Source of the DNA: Breoghania sp963678585
Lineage (GTDB): Bacteria; Pseudomonadota; Alphaproteobacteria; Rhizobiales; Stappiaceae
Assembly: GCA_963678585.2 (NCBI GenBank)
Contig: CAXXGA010000001.1
Location: forward strand, 434,001 to 498,000
DNA: 64,000 nucleotides
Reading direction: 5' to 3'
A program made the translations under genes and the position numbers. How positions within the stretch are numbered: position 1 is the stretch's first letter; each line of letters begins with the position of its first letter. Shown piece by piece: positions 27,201 through 35,637 of the stretch. The notes beneath the pieces were generated by a model, which searched no databases, was not told the origin of the DNA, and was given only the letters and a program-made list of their open reading frames with translations.

Positions 27201-27527
27201 GATCGGACGATCGCGCTTCTCGTTGATCGCCAGCGTGTGGCTGACGATGTTGTGCTCGTAGCGCAGCAGATCGGCCCGCGTGATCTCGGCGCCCGCCTGC
27301 AGGTGGACGTCCAGCGCCTTGTAGAAGTGGTGCAGGTTCTCAGACGTCATGCCCTCCGGCGCGTCCTTCACCGTCTTGGCTAGCGGCTGCACCGGCCGCA
27401 GGGTGCGCTTGCCGTCCTTGTGGTCCTTCAGCGGGTCGAAGCCGAACAGGCTGACGATCCACTGGTTGAGCACCAGCTTGTGGCCGAAGGGGAGCGGCTT
27501 GATCTTGGACTTGGGCTTTCTCGCCAT
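24273..27527 (-). CDS. Type III Res-like SF2 helicase with C-terminal nuclease
   Basis: 1084 aa. Helicase motif I NATGSGKT (175-182), motif II VDEAHRG (283-289), and motif VI IIQLFGRGVRLKG around 628-640. The C-terminal part has a PD-(D/E)XK-like nuclease FYPDFLLWLVKDGRQHLAFVEPHG in which the usual lysine after the acidic residue is a histidine (PD 985-986, EPHG 1003-1006). I believe DPHG/EPHG variants recur in this clade, so it is not necessarily dead. This is the restriction partner expected for the upstream type III Mod-like methyltransferase, three bases away. Confidence 0.85.
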   Translation of the reverse strand: MARKPKSKIKPLPFGHKLVLNQWIVSLFGFDPLKDHKDGKRTLRPVQPLAKTVKDAPEGMTSENLHHFYKALDVHLQAGAEITRADLLRYEHNIVSHTLAINEKRDRPIVWKYYQWLSLLFAEIYLDRFFADRAALLDALNEYVDAFDKYWTDEGYETGITPYELDDLNKLCLQNATGSGKTLLMHVNFLQFRHYASKSPLKHDLTRTVLITPNEQLSLQHAREMKGSNIVASRLLTDSGDLLSSGKNGLRQVDFTEVTKLGDTDGPNVIATRNLGDQNLLLVDEAHRGLGSQEERGWFRSRARLSEKGFVFEYSATLKEAVSAAKRSDIEASYAKTILFDYSYRYFYEDGYGKDYRIFNLPRTFSQLEFSYLTACLLSFYQQLKLYEDKHGIYAPYNIEKPLWVFVGSSVTKATGSKAEKATVSDVGKILAFIAKFLKSEGTSAAEIERILTGNAQETGLLDENGGDIFAGGFVYLQQLMLREGWKPGDLFRDILEKLFQNRAGGELSIARIKGDENEIMLRVGQAEKPFGLINVGDASGLATHIAEQEFDNVAVLESEFAETMFGQLNLSSSPVNLLIGSKRFVEGWDCWRVSTLGLMHVGKSEGAQIIQLFGRGVRLKGYDWSLQRSGFATPTHQPELIQYVETLNVFGIEADFMERFRKFLEEEELPRNDQKQVFTVPLTVTYDFGQRLKVLRPRKKRGDGREYDFKRDGAVPALTLVPEKIRQKGVAIDWYPRIQSLESKKGTKLGTKEETVFEDGHLDFLDYDDLFFRLEKFKRERTWHNLNISKSMIRTLLTDRTWYKVVVPSGKMEFSDFGNVVLWQEMAAELLQRFSEEYYNYCKAAFIEPRLELREIEAGDGSLPEADEYQLIVDASETALINDIQNLTGEIATRKAGVLRAGDLKGCLFGTHLYEPVLHAAKGSKIQIAPVSLNESEFQFLDDLRLFIEKDQARLAAEGIELFLLRNESRGRGVGFFEAGNFYPDFLLWLVKDGRQHLAFVEPHGLQHEGPGHKKIEFHQVIKGIQARLASENVILNSFIVTPTRFGKLNWGKTIHELEDMHVLFMEDQKDTYVASIINRMAA

Positions 27528-27530
27528 CGC

Positions 27531-30500
27531 TCAGCCCTCCACGTCCCACATCGCCTGATGGAAGACTTCCTCGATCAGGCGCACCTTCCAGGTCTCCTCG
27601 TCCCGGCGGAGGTTGGGCAGGTTGTTGGAGCCGTTCACGTAGATCACGTCGAACTCGGTGTCCTGCGCGGAGAGGCGATACTTCCGGAACCACTCGTCCA
27701 GCATCAGGTTGTCTTGCTCGAGATCGCCGGTCAGCTTGCGCCAGACAACCAGCGCCTTCTCCCGGTCGTTGTGATCGCCGGGGGTGCGCAGGGTGTAGCC
27801 CTCGACCTTGCGGAACCGCCAGGTGCCGTCGTCCGTCTCCTTCAGCGCGCCGTCCAGCATCAGCCGGGTGTTCGTGTCGCCCGGCAGTTCGGGATCGACC
27901 TCGCGCTTGAACGCGGCGTCATAGCCGCGCCAGCGATCCAGATGCTCGACATGCAGGCCGATCAGCCAGTTGAACGTCTCGACCAGATCCACCGCCTTCT
28001 CGACATACTCGTCTGTGCCGGGCTTCTTGATCTTCAGCTTGTAGGCCGTCGGATCGTCGAACCATTCAATGTTCAGGAGTGACGGGCTGCCCTTGGTCTC
28101 GAAGTCGAGCCAGTAGCGGAGCATGTAGTCGCGCGCGAATTCACCACCCGCCTGCGCTAGATCCGCGCTTGGGAGCAAAGACAAGTTGTTCAAGGCATCT
28201 TCGTATGACTCAAGGCGCAGATACTTGAAGATTGCCGAGACACCGTCTCTCGAAGTCGGCTTTCCAACCTTCCAGCTGCTTGCAAACGCCGCCTTCAATG
28301 TTCGAGGCTTTGTGAGCGTGTCAAAGTAAGCGCCCATTTCCACAGATAGAAAACGTCTCTGTCCATCGTCTTCACGGTTCGCTTGAATCAATCCATGGGC
28401 GGAACTGCCGCTGCCCCCGAAGAAGTCCGCAAACCAGCTGTCTTTCTTCGTGCTTTGAACAATAAATTTTTTTACAAACTTTGAGCTCTTGGGCGAAAGA
28501 AAGAGGCCGGTCTGGTTGAACATGTTGTTCAGCTCGGCTTCTCCGTCGTTGTACTCATAAAAGACGCTCGTGCCGATGTTGGTCTCAACCTCGTGGAGGA
28601 AACCTTTTGTTCTCGGAACCTTGTTTTCGTCCTCACCCCACGCAATCCTTTTATCAGCTTCCAAGGATTCAAAGGAGCGGCGATCCGGTTTCTTGGGATC
28701 GGGCGTCATCGGAAACTTCCATCCGCTCTGTGGATGTGGGCAGGGCTTTCCGGTTTTTGGATGAATAGGCTTATAGAAGCGGTAATTGTGATGATTGGGG
28801 TCTCTTGTAGTCGGCGATTGTTTAGAAGCAGGCGCTCCAGTTGGGATTTCACTCCAAACCCAGAGCTCAGCATTTTTTTCCTTTGCCAGTGACTCTTCTA
28901 CGAGTCTCCCGTTTTCATCACGATACTCTGCATTCACATAGGGGTAGAGGCCGCGCCACGGATCCTTGCGTTGGGCGTCGTCGTCCCACTCCTCTCCGGC
29001 TTCTTCAATGGACTTTCTGTAATCTTTCTGATGGGCTTTATATAGCTTACGAATCTCTACCTCGACTTCGGAAATCGCAGGGTATTCAGTGTTCAGCTTA
29101 GCGATGAGCTCCATTACCTCGGAAAATCCTGGCTTTGGCTCGCGGAACATCGCTTTGTCTGCCTCCACCGCCTTGCGGTCTCGGGCGTACACCTCGACAT
29201 ACTCGTGGTTAGTAGAATAGTTTGGAAGTTGGCTATTTGCGGTCGCCTGCGTCCAGATAAGTTCCTCGATATGGTTCTCCTCGCCAAAAACGCTATCGAG
29301 CGCGTGTTCAAGGAGCGTGCGTTCGGTTTTGTCGATGCTGACGAAAATCGCGCCATCAGGCTTTAAGAGGGGAGCCGCCGCGCCGACACGATCCTGCATC
29401 ATCGTGCCCCAGGAAGAGTGCCGGTAGCTGTTCTTGTAGGGAATCGCGCTGCTGTTGGTATTGTAAGGTGGGTCGATGTACATCGATTTGAACGCCGAAT
29501 TGAACTTGGCGTTCGCCAGCCGGAGGGCCTGAAAATTGTCAGAATGCACGAGCAGGCCACTGGTCCTCTCGTCGAGATCTTGAAATTCGCTGATGAGACG
29601 ATCCCTGAAGTCGCTATCAAAGAAAGCTGTATCCACGGGCAGCTTGTCGTTGGTCCGCAAGAAAGCGGTTGTTAGCGGCTCGGAGAAGTCTTCCCACTCA
29701 TCAATTGCAAAAAGTCGAACCCATTCAACGCGCTGTTCATTGCTTGCCGCGATCTCCGCATAGAACTTCTCTGGGATGCAATCTAGAGTTACGCAATACT
29801 CCGTGCCGACCACGAATTTCTTCTTTAGCCAGAGGCGCCTCTGGAAGTCCTCCAGCTGCACCAAGAAGTCGATCAGGTGCCGTGCGATGCGGCGCAGCAC
29901 CTTGACCTTGGCCAGGTAGGCTTCCACCCGCGGCGCATCGGCGGACTCGATGTCATCCAGCCGCATGACCTCGTTCTTGATGTAGAAGTCCAGCTCGCGC
30001 CGCAGGAACCCGCCCAGATCCTTGTGGATGAAGTAGTCCATTGTGTTCCGGCCCGTGTACTGGGCCAGGTACTTCTCCAGCAGCGTCCGGTCCTTCTCGG
30101 CCTCGGTCGGCGCCGGGGTCATCAGCGCGGTCACATAGTCGCCCGCGCCGTCCAGCGTGGGCAGCAGCGCCTTCACCGTGTCCGCCGCCTCGCCGAGGCG
30201 CTTCTTGCGCCACGTTCCCTCCTGGCCGGTCTTTTCGGGATCGGGACGGTACTGGAACTGGATCACCAGCTCCGGCTCGCCGGTGTCTCCCGTCTCGATC
30301 TTCACCGGTTCCGGCTCGTGGATGATAAAATAGCGTTCGGTCTGCTCCGATGCCTTGACGTTGTTGTGCTCGCCCTCGGACGCCGAAACGATCCGGCAAT
30401 GCACCTTGAGCGGCTTCTGTCCGAACAGCGCGCCGTGCTTGTCCTTGAACTCCTTCGCCTGCGTCGGATCGAAGGTGAAGTTGGTCAGGTACTCGGATGT

Positions 30501-31040
30501 CTTGATGTAGTACTGGTCGCGGTTGGCCCAGTGCAGGTAGACCTCGCGCCCGTCATAGGGGACAGCATAGGGTGCCGCCTTGCCGTCCGTCTCGCGCGCG
30601 AAGTAGCGGCGGCTCATGAAATCGCCGTTGTCGTAGTAGCGCTCGAAGAAGCGGTAGAGGTGATCGTAGACGTCGCCTTCGTTGCTGCCGCTGTCCTTGG
30701 CCGCGTCCCAGGCCGCCTTGGCTTCCTTCACTTTCGGAGCGGCATCCGGATCGGGTGCGCCGAATTCCTCGGCCTGCTTGCGCGCGGCCTCGTAGGCAGC
30801 TTTCGCTTGCTCGACCCGGGCGCCATCCGCCTCGCCGAATGTATCCCGGATGATGCTCAGCAGGTCTTCCTCGAGAAACTTCGTCACCTGACCGGCCTTC
30901 GCATGCATGATGCGATAGAAGCCGAAGTCCAGGTCGGGCTGGTCAAGCTGGAAAAGCTCCTTCAGCAGGCTGATCAGGCGTTCTCTCTGTTTCTCGACGT
31001 TCGGCATGTGACGGGTTTCTCCTGCGTTCTGTTGGCTCAC
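27531..31040 (-). CDS. Large beta-class site-specific adenine methyltransferase
   Basis: 1169 aa. Motif IV DPPYNT (523-528) precedes the SAM-binding motif I ADFFGGSGSS (871-880): the beta-class order of type III Mod enzymes, so N6-adenine methylation is likely. A 500-residue N-terminal region with coiled-coil features precedes it, and about 340 residues between the motifs probably carry target recognition. The start is GTG 31040 (GTGA overlap with the SNF2 gene); ATG 31007 (MPNVEKQRERL), which begins the conserved part, is an alternative with AGGAG 12 bases before. The middle third is much lower in GC than both ends. Confidence 0.88.
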   Translation of the reverse strand: MSQQNAGETRHMPNVEKQRERLISLLKELFQLDQPDLDFGFYRIMHAKAGQVTKFLEEDLLSIIRDTFGEADGARVEQAKAAYEAARKQAEEFGAPDPDAAPKVKEAKAAWDAAKDSGSNEGDVYDHLYRFFERYYDNGDFMSRRYFARETDGKAAPYAVPYDGREVYLHWANRDQYYIKTSEYLTNFTFDPTQAKEFKDKHGALFGQKPLKVHCRIVSASEGEHNNVKASEQTERYFIIHEPEPVKIETGDTGEPELVIQFQYRPDPEKTGQEGTWRKKRLGEAADTVKALLPTLDGAGDYVTALMTPAPTEAEKDRTLLEKYLAQYTGRNTMDYFIHKDLGGFLRRELDFYIKNEVMRLDDIESADAPRVEAYLAKVKVLRRIARHLIDFLVQLEDFQRRLWLKKKFVVGTEYCVTLDCIPEKFYAEIAASNEQRVEWVRLFAIDEWEDFSEPLTTAFLRTNDKLPVDTAFFDSDFRDRLISEFQDLDERTSGLLVHSDNFQALRLANAKFNSAFKSMYIDPPYNTNSSAIPYKNSYRHSSWGTMMQDRVGAAAPLLKPDGAIFVSIDKTERTLLEHALDSVFGEENHIEELIWTQATANSQLPNYSTNHEYVEVYARDRKAVEADKAMFREPKPGFSEVMELIAKLNTEYPAISEVEVEIRKLYKAHQKDYRKSIEEAGEEWDDDAQRKDPWRGLYPYVNAEYRDENGRLVEESLAKEKNAELWVWSEIPTGAPASKQSPTTRDPNHHNYRFYKPIHPKTGKPCPHPQSGWKFPMTPDPKKPDRRSFESLEADKRIAWGEDENKVPRTKGFLHEVETNIGTSVFYEYNDGEAELNNMFNQTGLFLSPKSSKFVKKFIVQSTKKDSWFADFFGGSGSSAHGLIQANREDDGQRRFLSVEMGAYFDTLTKPRTLKAAFASSWKVGKPTSRDGVSAIFKYLRLESYEDALNNLSLLPSADLAQAGGEFARDYMLRYWLDFETKGSPSLLNIEWFDDPTAYKLKIKKPGTDEYVEKAVDLVETFNWLIGLHVEHLDRWRGYDAAFKREVDPELPGDTNTRLMLDGALKETDDGTWRFRKVEGYTLRTPGDHNDREKALVVWRKLTGDLEQDNLMLDEWFRKYRLSAQDTEFDVIYVNGSNNLPNLRRDEETWKVRLIEEVFHQAMWDVEG

Positions 31041-33886
31041 ACCACCGCCCAGCGGACGGCGAAGAGCTCTTGTTTGCTGATATCCTGTTGGAGGCGGGCT
31101 TCCAGGTCGGCGATCATCTGATCTCGTTCCTCGATGATCTCGTCCTCCACCTCAAAGATGCGTTGGCGCAGCCGGCGCTTGGACTTTTCCAGCTCCTGGA
31201 TCTGCGTCTGGATGCGATGCTGCTGTTCGGGAGATTCGGCCGTTCGCGCCTCGCGCTTGAGCTCAAGGATCCGTGCCTTCGCGTCCTGCAATTCCTTTTC
31301 GGCGGCAAACACCTTGTCCTCGGCCCATTTTTCCAGCTTCCGACTTTCCTCGGAAAACCACTGGGCGTTCTGCCGCTTCAGCGCCTCGATGACGTCCTGT
31401 TCGCGTTGCGCCAATATGGGATCTAGCAGCGCCCGAGCATGCCCGATCTCGCCATCGGCTTGTCGGCATGGCATCTCGAACAGGCGTCGAACAATGTCAG
31501 GGTCGATATCGCGCCCATCATCCGTCTTGGCCGCGAGCAGGATGTGGTCCTGCTCGTCAAATCCGGAGAAGCTGAGGCAGCGGGCGGCGAGGATACCTGA
31601 CTGGCCCACCAACGGCTCGATGTTGACCGCCTTGGCTGGCCATCCGGAATAATCGAACACGAGGGCTGCACCGTTCAGATTGCGCTCGCGTGCCCTGGCA
31701 ATCACGTGCTGTGCGAGCGGGTGCCCCAAGCGATATCTGTGCTCGCTTAGGCCATTCTTGGCGATACCGTAGCCCCCGGTCGGGACGTCCAAACCGTCGG
31801 GCGCGCGCTTCAAGGTGAAGGTGAGGTATTCATCATCGAAGTTGGCGTGCTGCCGCAGCTCATGCTGGGTAACGGCCCACAACATTCTCTCATAGCGCCC
31901 GATATACTCTCTGCTCTTGTCCAGATTGAACTTGAGGCGGTCATGGACCTCAGCGTCGAAGTTCTCCAGCAACTTCCGACGCGTATCTTCCATGGCAGCA
32001 TTGATGTTCTCATCCATCTCGGCACGCAGGCGCTCGAACTCCGTCTCGATCTCATCCGTGGATCGACAATTCTGGTAGATGGTGACGATGCGCTTCTCAA
32101 ATTCGACGCCAGACTCAACGGCTCCGAGCACCTCGTCCGAAGCGCCGAACACGCCGGAGAACAGCTGAAACTTCTCGGCCAACAGCTCGTAGACGCGCTG
32201 ATCGGCCGCGTTGTTCTTGTTGAGGAAGTTAATCACGACCACGTCGTAAAGCTGGCCATACCGATGGCAGCGTCCGATCCGTTGCTCAATTCTCTGCGGA
32301 TTCCACGGCAGGTCGTAGTTCACGACAATGGAGCAAAATTGCAGGTTTATACCTTCAGCCGCTGCCTCGGTCGCGATCATGATCGACGCATGTTCGCGGA
32401 AGTATTCCACCAGGGCGGCACGGATATCGGCCGTGCGGGAGCCCGTGACGCGATCGGTCCCCTTATGCTTCTCCAACCAGGCTTCGTAGACTGCCTTTGA
32501 CTGAGGGTCGCTGTTGGATCCGTTGAAGAGCACAAGCTTGTCGGCGTATCCATTCTCCGAAAGCAGGCGTACCAGATATTCCTGAGTTCGCCGCGACTCC
32601 GTGAATATGATCGCCTTCTGCGCGGCTCCAAGCTCTTGCGTCTTTGCGAAGCCCGCCCTCAATGCGCTCAACAACGCCTGTCCTTTGGCGTTCTCCGAGA
32701 TTGAAACGGCAAGGTCCCGAAACGCACGAAGATCGGCGATCTCCTGCTGGATGACCGCAACATCTTCAGCCGTAAGAAGCTCCGGCTCGTCGTCGCTGTC
32801 CGACCACTCGTCGGCTACCTCCTCATATTCTTCGAAGTCCTCGGACAACTCTTCTTCGAGCTTCTCGCGAAGGTTCGTGTCATCCTTGAGCTGGCGTTCC
32901 AGCTTCCGGGCAAGGGAATCGAGGGCGCCTGCAATGGCGAAGGTGGAGGAAGCCAACAGCTTGCGCATGATGAGAGTCATCAGCGTTCGTTGGCTAGACG
33001 GCAGTGCCTGCAGAGACGGTCGCCGAAGGTATTCCGACACCAGGTCGTAGAGCGATTGCTCCGCCTCGCTTGGAACGAACTCTTGGGTGATGGGTATCCG
33101 GTTGGTGTAGCGGATGTATTCCAACACCTGTCGACGCAGAGTTCGGTGGCAAACCGGCTGAAGGCGATGCTTCAGCTCATCAAACTGGCCGTCACCGGTC
33201 AAGCGCGCATATTGGGCTCGGAAGCTCTTCGCGTCGCCAAATGTGTAGTCATCGATCAGGCTGACGAGACCGTACAACTCCATCAGTGAGTTCTGAAGCG
33301 GGGTCGCCGTCAGGAGCACCTTCGGAACATCTGCAAGCGCGCCCTTCAGTGCTCGGCCGATCCGGTTGTCGGGCCTATAGACGTTTCTAAGCCGGTGAGC
33401 TTCGTCGATGACCACCAGGTCCCACGGGATGACCATCAGCTCGTCGGCATGTCGCGCGGCGAATTGGAACGAGCAGATAACGAGCTTCTTCTGTTCGAAC
33501 GGGCGCCGCGCACCATCTTTGGCCAATTTATTGTAGTTCTTTGCCTCTAAGATCAGGGTTGGCAGAAAGAACTTTTCTTCGATCTCCTGCGACCACTGCT
33601 TACGCAGATTTGCCGGAGTGATGACGAGGATACGGCGCCTGCCCTCCGTCCATTTCTGTGCCAGGACCAGCCCGGCTTCGATGGTTTTTCCAAGGCCAAC
33701 CTCGTCGGCCAGAATAGCTCCCTTCGACAGCGGCGACTTGAACGCGAACAAGGCGGCCTCGACCTGATGCGGGTTCAGGTCCACTTGTGCGTCCAGAAGG
33801 GCGCCAGCGAGCTTTTCGGCATCGGCAACCGAATGCCGCTTGCTGAGCTCGAGCGCAAATAGCTTTGCGTGGTATTCGGTAATCAA
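31037..33886 (-). CDS. SNF2/RapA-like helicase with C-terminal coiled coil
   Basis: 949 aa. Motif I DEVGLGKT (61-68), DEAH box VIDEAHRLRN (159-168), TATP, an acidic insert (LSEDFEEYEEVADEWSDSDDEPE), and motif VI RIEQRIGRCHRYGQ around 540. The last 110 residues form a heptad-rich coiled coil (AEKELQDAKARILELKREA). DISARM DrmD and related phage-defence helicases have this architecture. It likely moves along DNA without unwinding, coupling modification status to the other subunits. Its stop overlaps the methyltransferase start by four bases. Confidence 0.88.
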   Translation of the reverse strand: MITEYHAKLFALELSKRHSVADAEKLAGALLDAQVDLNPHQVEAALFAFKSPLSKGAILADEVGLGKTIEAGLVLAQKWTEGRRRILVITPANLRKQWSQEIEEKFFLPTLILEAKNYNKLAKDGARRPFEQKKLVICSFQFAARHADELMVIPWDLVVIDEAHRLRNVYRPDNRIGRALKGALADVPKVLLTATPLQNSLMELYGLVSLIDDYTFGDAKSFRAQYARLTGDGQFDELKHRLQPVCHRTLRRQVLEYIRYTNRIPITQEFVPSEAEQSLYDLVSEYLRRPSLQALPSSQRTLMTLIMRKLLASSTFAIAGALDSLARKLERQLKDDTNLREKLEEELSEDFEEYEEVADEWSDSDDEPELLTAEDVAVIQQEIADLRAFRDLAVSISENAKGQALLSALRAGFAKTQELGAAQKAIIFTESRRTQEYLVRLLSENGYADKLVLFNGSNSDPQSKAVYEAWLEKHKGTDRVTGSRTADIRAALVEYFREHASIMIATEAAAEGINLQFCSIVVNYDLPWNPQRIEQRIGRCHRYGQLYDVVVINFLNKNNAADQRVYELLAEKFQLFSGVFGASDEVLGAVESGVEFEKRIVTIYQNCRSTDEIETEFERLRAEMDENINAAMEDTRRKLLENFDAEVHDRLKFNLDKSREYIGRYERMLWAVTQHELRQHANFDDEYLTFTLKRAPDGLDVPTGGYGIAKNGLSEHRYRLGHPLAQHVIARARERNLNGAALVFDYSGWPAKAVNIEPLVGQSGILAARCLSFSGFDEQDHILLAAKTDDGRDIDPDIVRRLFEMPCRQADGEIGHARALLDPILAQREQDVIEALKRQNAQWFSEESRKLEKWAEDKVFAAEKELQDAKARILELKREARTAESPEQQHRIQTQIQELEKSKRRLRQRIFEVEDEIIEERDQMIADLEARLQQDISKQELFAVRWAVV

Positions 33887-33919
33887 TTGATCGCGCCCCC
33901 CGGCTGGAATTCTAGGGTT

Positions 33920-34810
33920 CTAGCCATGGTCAGAACCCGAAGCGGGCAGGAGGCGCATTTGGCCGATCGCGCTTTTGTTTAAGAGTACGATCTGCTGGTC
34001 TTGCGGCCGGCGGGCAGATGGGTCGGTGTCGAGACCTAGCCGCTTCAGCGCGTAGTAGAGAAGCGCCTTGCGAACCGGGATCGTGGCCCTTCCGCTGCGC
34101 ATTCCGTAATCGAGCGCGATGACCTTTTGCTGCGTCTCAGACAGTTCAGGATGCGGTCCGATCTCCAAAGTGACATGCTCGTTCCAGTCGGCATCCCCTT
34201 CAGCGCTGATCTCGCTCGGCTTGGTCTTACGGGTCTCGATGATCCTCGAGAGAAGGAAGTCCTTGAAGCTCTGGTCGGTGAGACAGAAGGCCCGTGTATG
34301 CCAGCGGAAACCGTCGAATCCGATCGCGTGTGGCGCAATCCAGCGCCAGCGCGGCTCTGGCCGGGACAGGGACTGGTATTTGACCTCGATGGCTTCTGAT
34401 CGGCGAATTGCGGCGACCACCGAACGCAGGGTCTTGGCATTCACTCCTCGGACAGGTGTTGGTGCGGCGTCGTAGGTAGGCAACTGGCCAATCCAGGCGT
34501 CAGCACGGTCGAGGATGCCGTCGGCGACGGAACGAAGCTGAGAGAGGTAACGGCTGGCATCGGGCTTCAGTAACAGGGGGGCAAACTTGCTGCCTCTGAT
34601 GTAGGTCCGAGCGCTCTTGTCGTAGACCATGTTGTCCGGAGCCATTCCGATGTAGCGGTTCAGGTCGGTGGATGCCTGGTTCACCGACACACCGAACGCA
34701 TCCATCAGATCGCCCCGATTCACATGCCCCTCCCAAAACAGGCGGAACTCGATGAATTCGAGCCGTCGCTCGACGCCCCACCGAAGATCAGCCTTCTCTG
34801 TTCCCACCAT
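33920..34810 (-). CDS. WYL-domain transcriptional regulator (BrxR/CapW-like)
   Basis: 296 aa. N-terminal winged helix (ERRLEFIEFRLFWEGHVNRGDLMDAFGVSVNQASTDLNRYI, residues 14-54), central WYL domain (EAIEVKYQSLSRPEPRWRWIAPHAIGFDGFRWHTRAFCLT at about 145-185, where R-W-R-W takes the WYL position) and a C-terminal WCX-like part. This three-part layout and length match BrxR/CapW repressors that control BREX, CBASS and other defence loci. First gene of the operon, so it probably represses itself and the five genes after it. Confidence 0.85.
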   Translation of the reverse strand: MVGTEKADLRWGVERRLEFIEFRLFWEGHVNRGDLMDAFGVSVNQASTDLNRYIGMAPDNMVYDKSARTYIRGSKFAPLLLKPDASRYLSQLRSVADGILDRADAWIGQLPTYDAAPTPVRGVNAKTLRSVVAAIRRSEAIEVKYQSLSRPEPRWRWIAPHAIGFDGFRWHTRAFCLTDQSFKDFLLSRIIETRKTKPSEISAEGDADWNEHVTLEIGPHPELSETQQKVIALDYGMRSGRATIPVRKALLYYALKRLGLDTDPSARRPQDQQIVLLNKSAIGQMRLLPASGSDHG

Positions 34811-34986
34811 GCACTCCCAGTGACATGACCCGTCCCGAAACTAGGTGCACCCAGTTTCTGGATTTTCGATCAAGCTATCCGAGAAGCGGTGTGGGTTCAA
34901 TCGAAATTGGTAGGGTCTGCAAGCAAGGGAGAGTGCGGGGATGGCGGCTGGCTGCCCCTCGGCCAACCGCCATCCTGGAGCTATGG

Positions 34987-35202
34987 TCACGCGCCCGCTT
35001 GCTGAGCCTGTCCAGGGTCGGAGGTGCTGGAGCGGACAATTGACTGCTCGTATTCCTCGACATCGGACAGGCGATAGACCACCCGGCCTCCCACCTTGAG
35101 GAACTTTGGGCCCTCACCGGTCCAACGCCACCGCTCAAGTGTGCGATGGCTGATCCTCCAGCGGACTGCCAGTTCAAGTTGGTTCAAATGAGTTTCCTTC
35201 AT
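34987..35202 (-). CDS. AlpA-like excisionase/DNA-binding protein
   Basis: 71 aa, a MerR-like helix-turn-helix of the AlpA/excisionase kind: LNQLELAVRWRISHRTLERWRWTGEGPKFLKVGGRVVYRLSDVEEYE is the complete fold. Start ATG 35202 with AGGAAG upstream; the frame is open far upstream through attR but that is not coding. It lies 220 bases inside the right repeat, where a recombination directionality factor would be expected, while its integrase is missing. It could also regulate the neighbouring operon. Confidence 0.78.
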   Translation of the reverse strand: MKETHLNQLELAVRWRISHRTLERWRWTGEGPKFLKVGGRVVYRLSDVEEYEQSIVRSSTSDPGQAQQAGA

Positions 35203-35424
35203 TTCCGCTTCCTTTCGCTCGGGCCAGTTTGACTGCGACACGACGAAGGCGTGGGCGGAAAACACTATCAAGGTAATACTGGCGGGAGCCACAAAACCGG
35301 GGCGTTGCCGCGTCTCGTCTTGAACAGAGAAGTTCCTCGAAAGCGAAGATTCACCTACGAATACGAGGGCATGCTGGCACGATGTGGGGCATACTTCGAG
35401 CGAGTTTGTCGAAGAGTCCTTTCC

Positions 35425-35470
35425 CTCCGCCATTTCATTATAATGAGCCTGTGATGAGCCTCCCGTTGGG
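35425..35470. repeat. Right attachment repeat (attR)
   Basis: 46 bases identical to 17602-17647; the first eight repeat the 3' end of tRNA-Ser (CTCCGCCA). Similarity continues imperfectly to 35495, where the T run is shorter than in attL. The upstream tRNA body is absent, so this copy is not a functional tRNA. The 35203-35424 stretch between the excisionase and this repeat holds no gene I can support. Confidence 0.92.
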
Positions 35471-35637
35471 GGCTTTTTTTGTTTCAGAGGCGTTTGACCG
35501 GTGCGTGCCCGCGGAAAACACGCAGCAGGGACATTCCGGCAAAGTCGTACACAGCACGTCGTTATGCCAGCAATGAAGACCCTGATGGCTCTTTGATTTC
35601 CAATGACAAATAGGGCCGAGGTCAATAGCCTGGCCGA

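Larger units (their letters stand above)
17602..35470. mobile_element. Genomic island integrated at tRNA-Ser(GGA)
   Basis: About 17.9 kb between perfect 46-bp direct repeats, the left one overlapping the tRNA 3' end, as expected for site-specific integration. Cargo: unknown 328-aa protein, relics of a serine recombinase and a phage tail gene, a lysis module, a six-gene defence-like operon and an AlpA-like excisionase. Several stretches (18.0-19.0, 28.2-29.8, parts of 31.4-34.8 kb) are visibly lower in GC than the chromosome. No intact integrase lies between the repeats, so it is probably immobile or needs an integrase in trans. Confidence 0.88.

Noticed and set aside
25725..27383. 552-codon plus-strand ORF
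   Set aside because: Antisense to the Res-like helicase, whose helicase motifs decide the frame.
29877..31121. 414-codon plus-strand ORF
   Set aside because: Antisense to the methyltransferase; repeated Arg/Leu-rich residues are typical of shadow frames.
35401..35500. Second tRNA-Ser at attR
   Set aside because: Only the last eight bases of the tRNA are repeated; the body is absent.
34987..35625. AlpA-like gene as a 212-aa protein
   Set aside because: The upstream part runs through the attR repeat; the excisionase fold starts at 35202 with its own ribosome site.
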